From Clostridium cylindrosporum DSM 605 (GTDB lineage: Bacteria; Bacillota; Clostridia; Clostridiales; Caloramatoraceae): DNA of 64,000 nt. The notes beneath the pieces are model-generated. The model was not told the DNA's origin. It worked only from the letters and a program-made list of their open reading frames with translations, and did not search any database. The DNA lies in the NCBI RefSeq assembly GCF_001047375.1, contig NZ_LFVU01000024.1, forward strand, positions 186,001 to 250,000, read 5' to 3'. This document shows, one piece after another, positions 34,327 to 43,667 of this stretch (position 1 is the stretch's first letter; each line of letters opens with the position of its first letter). The translations under genes were made by a program, and so were the position numbers.

Positions 34327-35187
34327 ATGAAAGAAAAAGCAATAACTGCTGGTAACGGTGGTCTTATGCTACTAGTAGTTCTATTTTTATTGATCGTTTC
34401 TACTAGTTCTGTAATTTATGGAGCTGGCCCTGGAAGTGCCATATTCTTAGTACTTGGTATACTAGGTGAGGTTCTTTGGATATTTCTTGCGGGTGGACTT
34501 TTTACACTTCAACCAAACGAATCATGTGTATTGATACTATTTGGGGATTATAAAGGAACAGTTAAAGATTCTGGTTTCCACTGGACTAATCCACTATACA
34601 CTAAGAAGAAAATATCACTAAGATCAAGAAATCTTAATGGAGATAAACTTAAAGTTAATGATGAAGCTGGGAACCCAATTGAAATCGCAACGGTTGTGGT
34701 ATGGAGAGTTGAGGATACCTTTAAGGCTATGTTCGATGTTGATAGCTATACTGATTATGTATCTATTCAAAGTGAATCTGCACTAAGACATTTAGCCGGG
34801 CTTTATCCATATGATACTGGAGAAGATGAAAGTGGCCTATCGCTTAGAGGAAGCTCAGATGAGGTGTCAGGGGCACTTCAAAGAGAACTTCAAGAAAGAC
34901 TTTCTAAAGCTGGGGTTATTGTTGAAGAGGCTAGAATAAGTCACCTTGCATATGCACCTGAAATTGCAGCTGCAATGCTTCAACGTCAACAGGCAAATGC
35001 TATTATCGCAGCTAGACAAAAAATAGTAGAAGGTGCAGTAACAATGGTTGATATGGCACTTAATAAGCTAAAGAAGGATAATATAGTGAATCTTGATGAT
35101 AAGGAAAAGGCTGCTATGGTAAGTAACCTACTCGTAGTTCTATGTAGCGAAAAGTCTACTCAACCAACTATCAATTCAGGAAAATAA
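34327..35187 (+). CDS. SPFH domain / Band 7 family protein
   Basis: 286 residues: two N-terminal hydrophobic segments (about 9-29 and 36-57), then an SPFH/Band 7 domain starting [17 protein letters not shown] (about 60-76), with the [17 protein letters not shown] block (about 84-100). The [12 protein letters not shown] segment (about 223-234) is typical for flotillin-stomatin-type proteins, which form membrane-associated rings and organise microdomains or proteases. No NfeD partner gene lies next to it. A terminator follows. Confidence 0.9.
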   Translation: MKEKAITAGNGGLMLLVVLFLLIVSTSSVIYGAGPGSAIFLVLGILGEVLWIFLAGGLFTLQPNESCVLILFGDYKGTVKDSGFHWTNPLYTKKKISLRSRNLNGDKLKVNDEAGNPIEIATVVVWRVEDTFKAMFDVDSYTDYVSIQSESALRHLAGLYPYDTGEDESGLSLRGSSDEVSGALQRELQERLSKAGVIVEEARISHLAYAPEIAAAMLQRQQANAIIAARQKIVEGAVTMVDMALNKLKKDNIVNLDDKEKAAMVSNLLVVLCSEKSTQPTINSGK

Positions 35188-35192
35188 TATAT

Positions 35193-35230
35193 AAGGACAA
35201 GTACTCCTATGAGTGACTTGTCCTTTAATT
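35193..35230. terminator. Bidirectional terminator after the SPFH gene
   Basis: AAGGACAAGT (35193-35202) pairs perfectly with ACTTGTCCTT (35216-35225), with T-rich sequence after it. It lies between the SPFH gene and the convergent marR gene. Confidence 0.75.
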
Positions 35231-35234
35231 TAAC

Positions 35235-35663
35235 TTATTTTATCTTACTTAACATCTTTGTAAGTGAAATTTTAATTTCCTCGATTTCTGTTTCAGTAAA
35301 TTCTTCAAATATTCTATCAAAGCCCTCTGTCATTTTATCCTTACACTTAAGAGCAAATTCATATCCCTTATCTGACAACATAATATATGTATTTCTTTTA
35401 TCGCTACCTATTTTGTACTTCTTAACGTATCCTGCTGCCTCGAGTCTTGAGACTATTCCTGAAATAGTTCCTTTACTAAGGCTCATTTCAGTACATATAT
35501 CACTTATAGTCATCTCTTTATTATGTCCTATTAGCTTGATTATGATTATTTGCTGATGTGTAAGTCCATTTCCCTTAAGGCTATCTGCGATTATGTTTGT
35601 TGTTTTTGAGTATACTTCACGAATTAGCATCGCTATTTGAAAAGAATCTACCTTCTTGTCCAT
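35235..35663 (-). CDS. MarR family transcriptional regulator
   Basis: 142 residues with the MarR winged helix: LTHQQIIIIKLIGHN (about 34-48), TISDICTEMSLSKGTISGIVSRLEAAGYV (about 53-81, recognition helix) and the wing SDKRNTYIMLSDKGYE. It is the second gene of a two-gene unit, 13 bases after an HsmA-type membrane protein. A perfect 14-base-arm palindrome overlaps the promoter of that unit (36088-36119), so it most likely represses its own operon. The ligand is unknown. GGAGG lies before the ATG. Confidence 0.93.
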   Translation of the reverse strand: MDKKVDSFQIAMLIREVYSKTTNIIADSLKGNGLTHQQIIIIKLIGHNKEMTISDICTEMSLSKGTISGIVSRLEAAGYVKKYKIGSDKRNTYIMLSDKGYEFALKCKDKMTEGFDRIFEEFTETEIEEIKISLTKMLSKIK

Positions 35664-35676
35664 TTTACTCCTCCGA

Positions 35677-36072
35677 TTAATGTCCCATACCTATAACCAT
35701 ACCTACAAAATATGGGATTAACCATATAAGCCATACTACTATGCTAAACTTATGAAAGAATTTCTTTTTCTTATCGTCATTTTTAAAAATTACCATTGTA
35801 GCCCAAAGTGCATGAAATAGCATAAGTGCTATGGCAATTACCCCTGTTATACCGTGTATATTTCCAGTAAGACTAGTAGTTAATTCTAGGTTGGACTTTG
35901 CTATTTTTCCCATTGTTATAGTTCCTATTGTATCACAAATAAGCCCTATCCAAAATATAAGTACATGAGACTTTTTAAGCGTCCCTGACTTTCTTTCACC
36001 AAAAACGCCAACAGTATAAAATACTAGCGCCAAGCTTATTGTTATAGTTGCAAATAGTAAAATTGAACTCAT
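35677..36072 (-). CDS. HsmA family (TIGR03987) membrane protein
   Basis: 131 residues, four membrane helices. The FWIGLICDTIGTITMGKI block (about 40-57) and GNIHGITGVIAIALMLFHALWA (about 70-91, with two His) match the small TIGR03987/HsmA family, linked in other bacteria to heme-related or drug stress responses. The paired His inside membrane helices would suit heme or metal binding; this is inference. It is the first gene of a MarR-controlled pair with a clear promoter and operator. GAGGTG precedes the ATG. Confidence 0.82.
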   Translation of the reverse strand: MSSILLFATITISLALVFYTVGVFGERKSGTLKKSHVLIFWIGLICDTIGTITMGKIAKSNLELTTSLTGNIHGITGVIAIALMLFHALWATMVIFKNDDKKKKFFHKFSIVVWLIWLIPYFVGMVIGMGH

Positions 36073-36087
36073 TTATAAATCACCTCT

Positions 36088-36140
36088 AATAAAATAGTTT
36101 GTATGCAAACTATTTTATTCCTATATATACCTAATGTCAA
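36088..36140 (-). promoter_or_regulatory. Promoter and MarR operator of the hsmA-marR unit
   Basis: On the minus strand TTGACA (36135-36140), 17-base spacer, TAAAAT (36112-36117). Overlapping the -10 is a palindrome with perfect 14-base arms, AATAAAATAGTTTG (36088-36101) and its complement (36106-36119), four bases apart. The core TAGTTTGnATnCAAACTA has the usual MarR-operator shape. Binding would block the polymerase. Confidence 0.8.
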
Positions 36141-36142
36141 AT

Positions 36143-36178
36143 AAAAAAAGGTGCTTGATATTTAATCTATCACACCTT
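36143..36178 (-). terminator. Terminator of the hydrogenase operon
   Basis: AAGGTGCTTGATA pairs with TATCACACCTT (to 36178), and on the minus strand a run of seven Ts follows. It lies 36 bases after the hypE stop. Confidence 0.85.
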
Positions 36179-36213
36179 CTTAGGAAATCTGCTTTATTAA
36201 ACTTGCCTAATCA

Positions 36214-37218
36214 TTAACATATTCTTGGTAGAACCTCTCCACTCATCATAGGAAGTCTTTTTATTCCACCAAGGGATGTTTTTACATTCACTTCCCCACT
36301 TATCCTCTCTACAACCTCACCTATGATACTACTATCAACTCCTAGACTGGATTGCTTCATAATGCCTAGAAGATTATCTGCATCATCACCATGCACTATA
36401 ACTATTACTTTCCCTTCATTAGCTACATATAATGGGTCAATTCCTAGGAGTCTACTCATAGCACTTACATTTTTCTTAACTGGTATAGTATCTTCATCTA
36501 TCAGCATACTTTTACCTGCAAGTGATGCTATTTCATTAAGAGACTGGGCTACTCCTCCACGAGTCGGGTCTCTCATAATTCTAATTCTAGCATTGGAATC
36601 TAAAATTCTACTAATCAAGGGATATAAGCTACTACAATCACTTTCTATGCTTCCAAGTGTACTAAGGCCTTCTCTTTCATTCATAATACACATACCATGA
36701 TCGCCAATACTACCACTTAGTATTATCTTATCACCTACTTCTATGCTATTTGGAGATAAGCTATGTCTACTATCTAAAACTCCGATTCCTGTAGTATTTA
36801 TGTATACTCTATGTCCCCTTCCCCTTTCAACTATCTTGGTATCACCTGCTACAATGCTGACATCATTCTTTCTTGCTTCGTTTCCCATAGACTTTGCTAT
36901 TTTATCAAGGGAATCAAGGGAAAAGCCTTCTTCTATGATAAATCCGGCTGTTATGTATAGTGGCTTTGCACAGCTAACAGCTAAGTCATTTATAGTTCCA
37001 CATATGCTAAGCTTTCCTATGTCTCCCCCGGTGAAAAATATAGGGTCTACAACGAAACTATCTGTAGTTAATGCTATATCCCCATGTACTTTTCCAATTA
37101 TCGATGAATCACTTTGCTTAAGAAGTATAGGATTATTAAAGTGCTTATAAAATATACTTTCTATAAGATGTGAACTTTCCTTTCCTCCACTTCCATGGGC
37201 AATACTTACTACATCCAT
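36214..37218 (-). CDS. hypE: Hydrogenase maturation factor HypE
   Basis: 334 residues, the usual size. HypE dehydrates the carbamoyl group passed on by HypF to a thiocyanate on its C-terminal Cys, the source of the CN ligands of the [NiFe] site. The protein ends P-R-I-C, the required carrier tail. AHGSGGKES at the N-terminus and the PurM-like ATP-binding blocks (DIALTTDSFVVDP, SVVAGDTKIVERG as IVAGDTK) are present. It is the last gene of the operon, nine bases after hypD, with AGGAGG before the ATG and a terminator behind it. Confidence 0.96.
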   Translation of the reverse strand: MDVVSIAHGSGGKESSHLIESIFYKHFNNPILLKQSDSSIIGKVHGDIALTTDSFVVDPIFFTGGDIGKLSICGTINDLAVSCAKPLYITAGFIIEEGFSLDSLDKIAKSMGNEARKNDVSIVAGDTKIVERGRGHRVYINTTGIGVLDSRHSLSPNSIEVGDKIILSGSIGDHGMCIMNEREGLSTLGSIESDCSSLYPLISRILDSNARIRIMRDPTRGGVAQSLNEIASLAGKSMLIDEDTIPVKKNVSAMSRLLGIDPLYVANEGKVIVIVHGDDADNLLGIMKQSSLGVDSSIIGEVVERISGEVNVKTSLGGIKRLPMMSGEVLPRIC

Positions 37219-37227
37219 GTTTTCCTC

Positions 37228-38304
37228 CTAAATATACGAATATTCTATATTACAAGCCCCTTCACTTGATACCATACAAGGTCCAAGTGGACTTAATGGT
37301 GTACACTTTCTCTTAAAATATATACAATCCCTCGGGGACCTTCTTCCTGTTATTATGTACTTACAGCTACATTTATCATCATCTTCTATAACCTTATCAT
37401 CTATATAAAATCTATGTCTAGCATCGTATATTTTATAATCATGCCTTAGTTCATATCCTGAATTCTCAATTCTTCCTATACCTCTCCAAAGGCTACTAGA
37501 TGATAAAAACACTTCACTTATCAAATCCTTAGCTAAAATATTTCCCTCTTCACTTACTGCCCTACTATAAAGATTATTACACCTATAATCCTTATTTATA
37601 ATTAAATTAATTAAGGAATATATTCCTCCTAAAATATCAATTGCTTCAAACCCACACATGGTCATTGGAGTATTACTTTCCCTCGCTAAGTTATCAAATA
37701 CTTTATTTCCTACTATAGTTCCTACATGCCCTGGACAAATAAAACCATCTATACTAGTTTCATTATCAAGTATTAGGGATTTAAGGGCATTTGGCATTGT
37801 TTTAAGATAGTTTAATATAGAAAAGTTTTTTATATTACTTTCCCTAGCTTTCTTTAATGTAAGTGCAATACTAGGCGCTGTTGTTTCAAATCCAACACAT
37901 ATAAGCACAACTTCACTTTTTATATTATTCTTAGCTATGTTCAATGCTTCAAGTGGAGAGTGAACTATCCTTATATCATATCCTCTACTTCTAGAATTAC
38001 TAAGTGCATCTCTACTTCCAGGAACTCTTAGAACATCTGAAAATGTAGCTAAAATAACATTTTCAGATGTTGCTACTTCTATTCCCAGATCTATATATTC
38101 TCTAGGAGTTACACATATAGGACATCCTGGCCCAGATATAAGCTTTATATTACTTGGAAGAATAGATGGTATTCCATAGTTATAAATACTTCTAGTATGG
38201 GTTCCACATATCTCCATTATTTTTATATCATGCTTTAACATAGATGAAGCTTTATGTATTGAATTTATAATCTTTTTACCTAAATCAATATTATTAAAGT
38301 CCAT
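37228..38304 (-). CDS. hypD: Hydrogenase maturation factor HypD
   Basis: About 358 residues. HypD carries a [4Fe-4S] cluster and, with HypC, assembles the Fe(CN)2CO unit. All signature blocks are present: EICGTHT (about 31-37), GPGCPICVTP (about 59-68), GFETTAPS, and FICPGHVGTIVG (about 190-201). Cys-rich C-terminal ligands (C-S-C, R-D-C, C-T-P, C-N-I) follow. Start is ATG 38304 after GAGG; hypC ends two bases earlier, so translation is coupled. Confidence 0.96.
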   Translation of the reverse strand: MDFNNIDLGKKIINSIHKASSMLKHDIKIMEICGTHTRSIYNYGIPSILPSNIKLISGPGCPICVTPREYIDLGIEVATSENVILATFSDVLRVPGSRDALSNSRSRGYDIRIVHSPLEALNIAKNNIKSEVVLICVGFETTAPSIALTLKKARESNIKNFSILNYLKTMPNALKSLILDNETSIDGFICPGHVGTIVGNKVFDNLARESNTPMTMCGFEAIDILGGIYSLINLIINKDYRCNNLYSRAVSEEGNILAKDLISEVFLSSSSLWRGIGRIENSGYELRHDYKIYDARHRFYIDDKVIEDDDKCSCKYIITGRRSPRDCIYFKRKCTPLSPLGPCMVSSEGACNIEYSYI

Positions 38305-38305
38305 A

Positions 38306-38530
38306 TTAATCCTCACTTAAACTTGCTATTTCCTTAAGAAGTTCTAAATTTTCCCTTGCACCTTCTTCACTAATCTTTTCTATAGCACATCCTACATGAA
38401 CAAGTACATAGTCTCCTATTTGTAGATTTTCTATTAGTGATGTATTAACTGTCATCTCAACTCCCTCAAAATCAACTATAGACTCCCTTTGATAAACCTT
38501 AACAACCATTCCTGGAACCGCAACACACAT
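38306..38530 (-). CDS. hypC: Hydrogenase maturation chaperone HypC
   Basis: 74 residues. HypC begins M-C-V-A-V-P-G, and the Cys directly after Met is essential for holding the Fe(CN)2CO group and binding the large subunit. This fixes the start at 38530 (GAGGTG precedes it) rather than an upstream in-frame ATG at 38548. The Y-V-L-V-H-V-G-C-A-I block (about 42-51), conserved in the family, is present. It overlaps neither neighbour and lies between hypF and hypD. Confidence 0.96.
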   Translation of the reverse strand: MCVAVPGMVVKVYQRESIVDFEGVEMTVNTSLIENLQIGDYVLVHVGCAIEKISEEGARENLELLKEIASLSED

Positions 38531-38540
38531 ATAATCACCT

Positions 38541-40775
38541 CTATGCATCCTTAATTAATTCATTTGCAATAAATATCTGTCCAAGAGATATACCACTATC
38601 ATTACAAGGAACAATTCTATGAGTTAGTACCTTAAAACCATTATTTTTAAGTGAATTATAAATCCCCTCTAACAAAAGGCCATTTTGAAATACTCCTCCA
38701 CTTAGTGCAACTGTATTTATACTGCTTTCATTCCTTAACCTTATGCATATATAAGCTACGAAACCAATAATGGTATTGTGAAGTTTTAATGCTATGTCCT
38801 CATATGATATAGATAGTTTCATGTCCTTAAGTATCCCCCTTATTATACCTGTAGTATCAATAGTAAAAGGCTCGGCACTTACTTTATAATCATATATCCC
38901 ACTGTACTTTCCACCTTTAGCTAACTCCTCTAGATAAACTGCCGCCTCACCCTCATAGCTAATATCACCTTTAAATCCTAATATAGAAGCAATTCCATCA
39001 AACAGCCTTCCTATACTTGATGTATGGGGACAATTAATCTTCTTATCTATCATTTTAAGAATTACATCTACATCCTCTTCATCTTTGAAAACAGAGTTTA
39101 GAAAATCTCTAGATTTAGTAGCTGTATAAATTAATCCTATCCCTATCTTCCAAGGTGATAGAGTTGCCCCATCTCCTCCTGGAAGTACAAAGGGATTTAT
39201 ATATCCCTTTCTTTCATAACTTTTTACTGTACATATAAGAAATTCTCCACCAAGAAGTTCTCCATCCTCACCATAACCTAGCCCATCAAATGCAATTCCA
39301 ATAACACTATTAAAGTAACCATTCTCAGCCATACACGAAACTATATGTGCATGATGATGATAGATTTGCAATTTATCTATACTTGATTCACTTAAAATAG
39401 GGTTACTTTTCATATATAGGTGAAGGTCATAGGCAAGAAGCTTCTCATCAATGTCATATATATTCTTAAAGTTATCAAAAACCTTTTTATATCTTTTCTC
39501 TGTAGCTAAAGAATCTATATCTCCTATATAGGGAGAAGTAAACACATAATTGTCCTTACTTAATGATATTGTGTTTTTCATAAGTGCACCAAAGGATATA
39601 ATCCCATCTGTCACTTCTTTCTTTATGGATAGTGGATAGTAGCCTCTTCCTGGTCTTATAACTCTTACAGCTTCCCCTTGAACCTTTACTATAGAGTCAT
39701 CTACTCCTATGTGTATATCTCTATTGTGAAGTAGATAGTAATCCGCTATTTCTTGCACTTTATCTAGTTCATGATCCTCATATATAATAGGTTCACTTCC
39801 TCTATTAGCACTTGTAAATACAAGGGATTCTATACCATCTTGAAATAACATAACATGAAGAGGAGTATATGGAAGAACTACCCCTAGAGTTGAAAGATTA
39901 GATATACTATTCATATCACCTTTATTAACCTTCTCAAGTATTACAATAGGCTTAACACTTCCACTTAGTGTATCCTCCTCAAGTCTTGATATATAGCAGT
40001 ATTTTCTTACTATATCTATATTTTTCATCATAATACCTAGAGGCTTTCTAGCACGCCTCTTCCATCCTCTAAGTTTTTCAACTACTTTCTCTGAGGTTAT
40101 ACATATTAAGTTATATCCAGTTAGCCCCTTAACACACAATATATTTCCCTTTCTTAAAAGCTCTACTATACTTTTGATCTCGTCATTACACTTTACAATT
40201 TCTCCATTTCTATCTAGCAACTTAAGTGAAGGACCACATTCTCTACAACATATAGGCTGTGAATGAAATCTTCTATCTATTAGATTCTCATACTCTTCTT
40301 TGCATTTACTACACATACTAAAATCATTCATAGTGGTACCTTCCCTATCGTAGGGAAGGGATTTTGTTATTGAGTATCTAGGTCCACAGTTTGTACAGTT
40401 TGTAAATGGATACCTATATCTTCTACCAACTTCCTCTATATCTCTTAGACAATTATCACAGGTAGCTATATCAGGAAGCATTGGAACTGTCCCCTTATCC
40501 CTTTGACTTTCTATAACCTGAAATCTCTTATGTCCAATTACCTCAAGATTCAATACTGATATATCATCAATTCTACTAAGTAAAGGTGCCCTATTATTTA
40601 GATCCTTAAGAAATATATCTATGCTATTCTTCTCTCCCTCTACCTCTATATAAACTCCATTAGAATCGTTTCTCACAAAGCCCTTTAGTTTATTTTCTGT
40701 GGCTATTTTATATACAAATGGTCTAAATCCTACTCCTTGAACATTTCCCTTTACTTTAACAAGCTTTCTTATCAT
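38541..40775 (-). CDS. hypF: Carbamoyltransferase HypF
   Basis: 744 residues, full length. Domains in order: acylphosphatase-like (1-90, KVKGNVQGVGFRPFVYK), two zinc-finger repeats (CDNC, CTNC, CSKC, CREC; about 108-185), YrdC/Sua5-like nucleotide-binding domain (about 200-380) and Kae1-like C-terminal domain with HHHAHIVSCMAENG (about 476-489). It activates carbamoyl phosphate and transfers the group to HypE. Its ATG overlaps the hypB stop by four bases (ATGA). Confidence 0.96.
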   Translation of the reverse strand: MIRKLVKVKGNVQGVGFRPFVYKIATENKLKGFVRNDSNGVYIEVEGEKNSIDIFLKDLNNRAPLLSRIDDISVLNLEVIGHKRFQVIESQRDKGTVPMLPDIATCDNCLRDIEEVGRRYRYPFTNCTNCGPRYSITKSLPYDREGTTMNDFSMCSKCKEEYENLIDRRFHSQPICCRECGPSLKLLDRNGEIVKCNDEIKSIVELLRKGNILCVKGLTGYNLICITSEKVVEKLRGWKRRARKPLGIMMKNIDIVRKYCYISRLEEDTLSGSVKPIVILEKVNKGDMNSISNLSTLGVVLPYTPLHVMLFQDGIESLVFTSANRGSEPIIYEDHELDKVQEIADYYLLHNRDIHIGVDDSIVKVQGEAVRVIRPGRGYYPLSIKKEVTDGIISFGALMKNTISLSKDNYVFTSPYIGDIDSLATEKRYKKVFDNFKNIYDIDEKLLAYDLHLYMKSNPILSESSIDKLQIYHHHAHIVSCMAENGYFNSVIGIAFDGLGYGEDGELLGGEFLICTVKSYERKGYINPFVLPGGDGATLSPWKIGIGLIYTATKSRDFLNSVFKDEEDVDVILKMIDKKINCPHTSSIGRLFDGIASILGFKGDISYEGEAAVYLEELAKGGKYSGIYDYKVSAEPFTIDTTGIIRGILKDMKLSISYEDIALKLHNTIIGFVAYICIRLRNESSINTVALSGGVFQNGLLLEGIYNSLKNNGFKVLTHRIVPCNDSGISLGQIFIANELIKDA

Positions 40776-41434
40776 TTTCCCCTCTTATTATTTATTTCAC
40801 TTATAATAAGATTAGAGAGTTCCTCTATTCCCTTATTTTCTCTACATGAAACATTGATTACCTTTATATCTCTATTTATAGACTTTACATCACTATAAAA
40901 CTCATCTAGATTAAAGTCTGTATACTCTATTAGGTCTGTTTTATTAAGTACAACTATATCTGCACTTTTGAACATTGCTGGATACTTTAAAGGTTTGTCA
41001 TTTCCCTCAGTTGTACTTATAACAACAATTCTCATATCTTCGCTTAAATCATAGGATGCAGGACAAACAAGGTTCCCTACGTTTTCTATAACAAGTAGGT
41101 CCAAAGCCTCTATATTCATTTCATCTACTGCCCTTTCAATCATTGAAGCGTCTAGATGACATCCCCCACCTGTATTCACTTGAACAACCTCTATGTTATG
41201 TGCCTCTATCCTCTGGGCGTCACGGGTAGTGTATAAGTCTCCTTCAATAACACCTACAGTTATTCTATCTCTTAATCTTTCAATTAGATGTTCAAGTACA
41301 GTTGTTTTCCCAGCTCCTGGTGAACCTAGTAGGTTAATCGTATATATTTTCTTTTCATCTAGATAATTTTTAAGCTTTCTCGCTACATCATCATTACTCT
41401 CTAAGATATTCTTTTTTAAGGTTAACTGCTTCAC
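40772..41434 (-). CDS. hypB: Hydrogenase nickel incorporation GTPase HypB
   Basis: 220 residues. Walker A GSPGAGKTTVLE (about 37-48), switch/Walker B GVIEGDLYTTRDA and LLVIENVGNLVCP, and the guanine-specific NKTDL (about 164-168) are present. The metal site G-G-G-C-H-L-D (about 98-104) is present. It lacks the His-rich stretch and the N-terminal CxxCGC motif of some HypB forms, so nickel storage is unlikely. It acts with HypA, whose gene ends two bases before, in placing Ni in the large subunit. Confidence 0.96.
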   Translation of the reverse strand: MKQLTLKKNILESNDDVARKLKNYLDEKKIYTINLLGSPGAGKTTVLEHLIERLRDRITVGVIEGDLYTTRDAQRIEAHNIEVVQVNTGGGCHLDASMIERAVDEMNIEALDLLVIENVGNLVCPASYDLSEDMRIVVISTTEGNDKPLKYPAMFKSADIVVLNKTDLIEYTDFNLDEFYSDVKSINRDIKVINVSCRENKGIEELSNLIISEINNKRGK

Positions 41435-41436
41435 CT

Positions 41437-41778
41437 CTATTCCCCCTCTATTCTATATAGTAGTAGTTCCTCTCCTGATATAATGTTACTGCTATACTCA
41501 TTGCATGTTGGACACTGTCTTTCAGTAAACTTTATATCAAATTCTCTTTGGCACTTATCACAAAACGCCCTTGCATTAACATTCTCAATTTCAAGAACGG
41601 CATCAGAGCATATTGTATTCTTCTTTATAGATTGAAATGCAAAATTCAAAGCAGAGTTTAGTGTACATGTAAACTCTCCTATTTTAAGAATTACCTTCGT
41701 TACCTTCTTAATGTTATTTTCCCTAGCTATATCCTCAACCATCTCTATAACACTACATATCATTGATACCTCATGCAT
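41437..41778 (-). CDS. hypA: Hydrogenase nickel incorporation protein HypA
   Basis: 113 residues, full length. The N-terminus M-H-E-V-S gives His2, the nickel ligand. The zinc site is formed by two CxxC pairs, CDKC (about 73-76) and CPTC (about 89-92). HypA delivers Ni to the large subunit together with HypB. It starts right after the endopeptidase gene, one base away. Confidence 0.96.
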   Translation of the reverse strand: MHEVSMICSVIEMVEDIARENNIKKVTKVILKIGEFTCTLNSALNFAFQSIKKNTICSDAVLEIENVNARAFCDKCQREFDIKFTERQCPTCNEYSSNIISGEELLLYRIEGE

Positions 41779-41779
41779 T

Positions 41780-42235
41780 TTATCTCTCCTTTAAAATAAC
41801 TTTAATAGCCTTACAAACTTCCCTACATATAAAATCAAAATTCTCCTGAAGCGTAGATGATAGTTCTATACCAAAGTCTAGATTATCTATCTCAACCCCT
41901 ATAAGATAGCCTTTTATATGTCTATATTCACTTCTTAATACCTTTAACAAACTTTCCTCATGCTGAGTAAATGCCCCATCTAAGAAGTCATCACACTCCT
42001 CAAAGGAAAGCTTAGTTACTATTCCAGGTGCTATATTAAAATACGTACTGTCAATTATAATGACCATATCCCCATCTTCTATTTGGTCTAGACAATACAT
42101 ATAATCCGTCTCCCCAACTATTACCTTCACATTATCTCCAAGGTCCTTCCCTTTCTCAATAATACTTTCTACAATTCTAACGCCTATAGCATCATCTGAT
42201 AGTAGGATATTACCTATGCCAAAAATCTTAATCAT
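41780..42235 (-). CDS. [NiFe]-hydrogenase maturation endopeptidase
   Basis: 151 residues of the HyaD/HybD/HycI family. It cuts the C-terminal peptide of the large subunit after Ni insertion. The N-terminal GIGNILLSDDAIG (about 6-18) has the conserved acidic residue, VIIIDSTYF (about 58-66) supplies the second Asp and TQHEESLL (about 90-97) the His; these coordinate the Ni of the substrate. It overlaps the large-subunit stop by four bases. Confidence 0.94.
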   Translation of the reverse strand: MIKIFGIGNILLSDDAIGVRIVESIIEKGKDLGDNVKVIVGETDYMYCLDQIEDGDMVIIIDSTYFNIAPGIVTKLSFEECDDFLDGAFTQHEESLLKVLRSEYRHIKGYLIGVEIDNLDFGIELSSTLQENFDFICREVCKAIKVILKER

Positions 42236-43665
42236 ACTAAATTAATTTCAAATGGGGAGTACCTATCACTTGTAATATGTGCTGCACAGTTAAGGCATGG
42301 GTCAAAACTCCTAACTATTCTTCCTATCTCCACTGGATGCTGAACATTGTTAATAGTAGTCCCTATAAGAGCTTGTTCCACTGTTCCTAGAACACCCTTT
42401 TCATCTGTTGGTCCTAAATTCCAAGTAGATGGTGGTATGAGAGTATAGTTAGCTATTTTTCCTCCTGATATGTTAACCCAGTGACCAAGTGTGCCCCTTG
42501 AAGCATCTGTGAGCCCTACTCCAAATGCCTTCTCTGGTACTTTCCACTTTTCTTGATATGGTGGCCCTAGCTTTACAACTGCTAAAAGAGATTCTATACA
42601 TTCACATATTTTTCTAGCTTCCAGCGCCCTTGCTATAATTCTATCCATTACAGAGACACCCCTTGTGTAAATCCCTGATAAAATCATTCTTGCAAGTGGT
42701 CCTCCCTCCATAGCATGTCCTTTATACCTTGCAGCTGCAACCCAGCTATATGCACCTTCTTTATATGCATTTGGACTTGGAGGAGGAGCTGTTCCAGGTT
42801 TACTTGTTTGATTACCTGTTTCAGGGATTAGCCAAGAATTCTTAATGCTTTCTGTAATATTGTTTCTATCAAATTCCTCTCTTATATACTGATTAGTGCT
42901 AGATTTTAATATAACTCCAGGTGATACATACTTAACTGGAAACTTAGGATTATCATATAATCCATAACTCATAAAATTCTGAGGTCCAGCCCCCATTGTG
43001 TAATAATCTTTGTAGTAGCTAGCTATAATATTAATGTCCTCAAGTAAGTTCCCCTCTATAAACTCTTTGATTTCCCTAACTGTATATAAACACGCCTGCA
43101 TTTGCTGCACATTCATATCTATAGTTGTGCCACCTACAAAGATCCCATGACCATGTGGTACTTTACCAATAATTGTAGCCGCAGCTCTATGTGCATCTCG
43201 ACTATATTTAACAGCCTTAACATAATCTCCATTTAGCTTTGCTGTAATATTAATAGGCAATCTATAATCTGCATCATTTGGTGATATTGTTTTATAAAGA
43301 GGGCTTACATTATCTATTTGAACAAAGTCAGGAAGAGTAAAAAAGTATATCTGCCTTAAATGATTTTGAAGAAACTCAAAGCCATTTGCAATCTCACGTA
43401 CTACAACTCCATTAAAATCCGGTGCCACATTAAGTGCATTCTCAAGGGCAAGTGTTGCGGCTAGTGTATGGTGGGTTGAACATATTCCACATACTCTAGG
43501 GGATAGCCATATAGCATCAAGCGGATCTCTTCCTTGAAACATTTTCTCAAAACCTCTAAACTGTCCTCCACTACTTTTGGCACTAACTACCTTATTTCCC
43601 TCAACCTCTACCTCAATCTTCAAAAGTCCACTTACCCTAGTTACAGGGTCAATTACAATTTTCAT
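42232..43665 (-). CDS. [NiFe]-hydrogenase large subunit
   Basis: 477 residues. The catalytic subunit that binds the Ni-Fe(CN)2CO site. Ligand Cys: R-V-C-G-I-C near residues 57-62 (Cys59, Cys62) and D-P-C-L-N-C-A-A-H at 455-463 (Cys457, Cys460). A 14-residue tail after His463 (starting I-T-S-D) is the peptide removed by the endopeptidase of the next gene. It lies three bases downstream of the small subunit. The operon encodes no membrane cytochrome, NAD-reducing or ferredoxin-type partner, so the electron acceptor is unknown. Confidence 0.96.
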   Translation of the reverse strand: MKIVIDPVTRVSGLLKIEVEVEGNKVVSAKSSGGQFRGFEKMFQGRDPLDAIWLSPRVCGICSTHHTLAATLALENALNVAPDFNGVVVREIANGFEFLQNHLRQIYFFTLPDFVQIDNVSPLYKTISPNDADYRLPINITAKLNGDYVKAVKYSRDAHRAAATIIGKVPHGHGIFVGGTTIDMNVQQMQACLYTVREIKEFIEGNLLEDINIIASYYKDYYTMGAGPQNFMSYGLYDNPKFPVKYVSPGVILKSSTNQYIREEFDRNNITESIKNSWLIPETGNQTSKPGTAPPPSPNAYKEGAYSWVAAARYKGHAMEGGPLARMILSGIYTRGVSVMDRIIARALEARKICECIESLLAVVKLGPPYQEKWKVPEKAFGVGLTDASRGTLGHWVNISGGKIANYTLIPPSTWNLGPTDEKGVLGTVEQALIGTTINNVQHPVEIGRIVRSFDPCLNCAAHITSDRYSPFEINLV

Positions 43666-43667
43666 AT

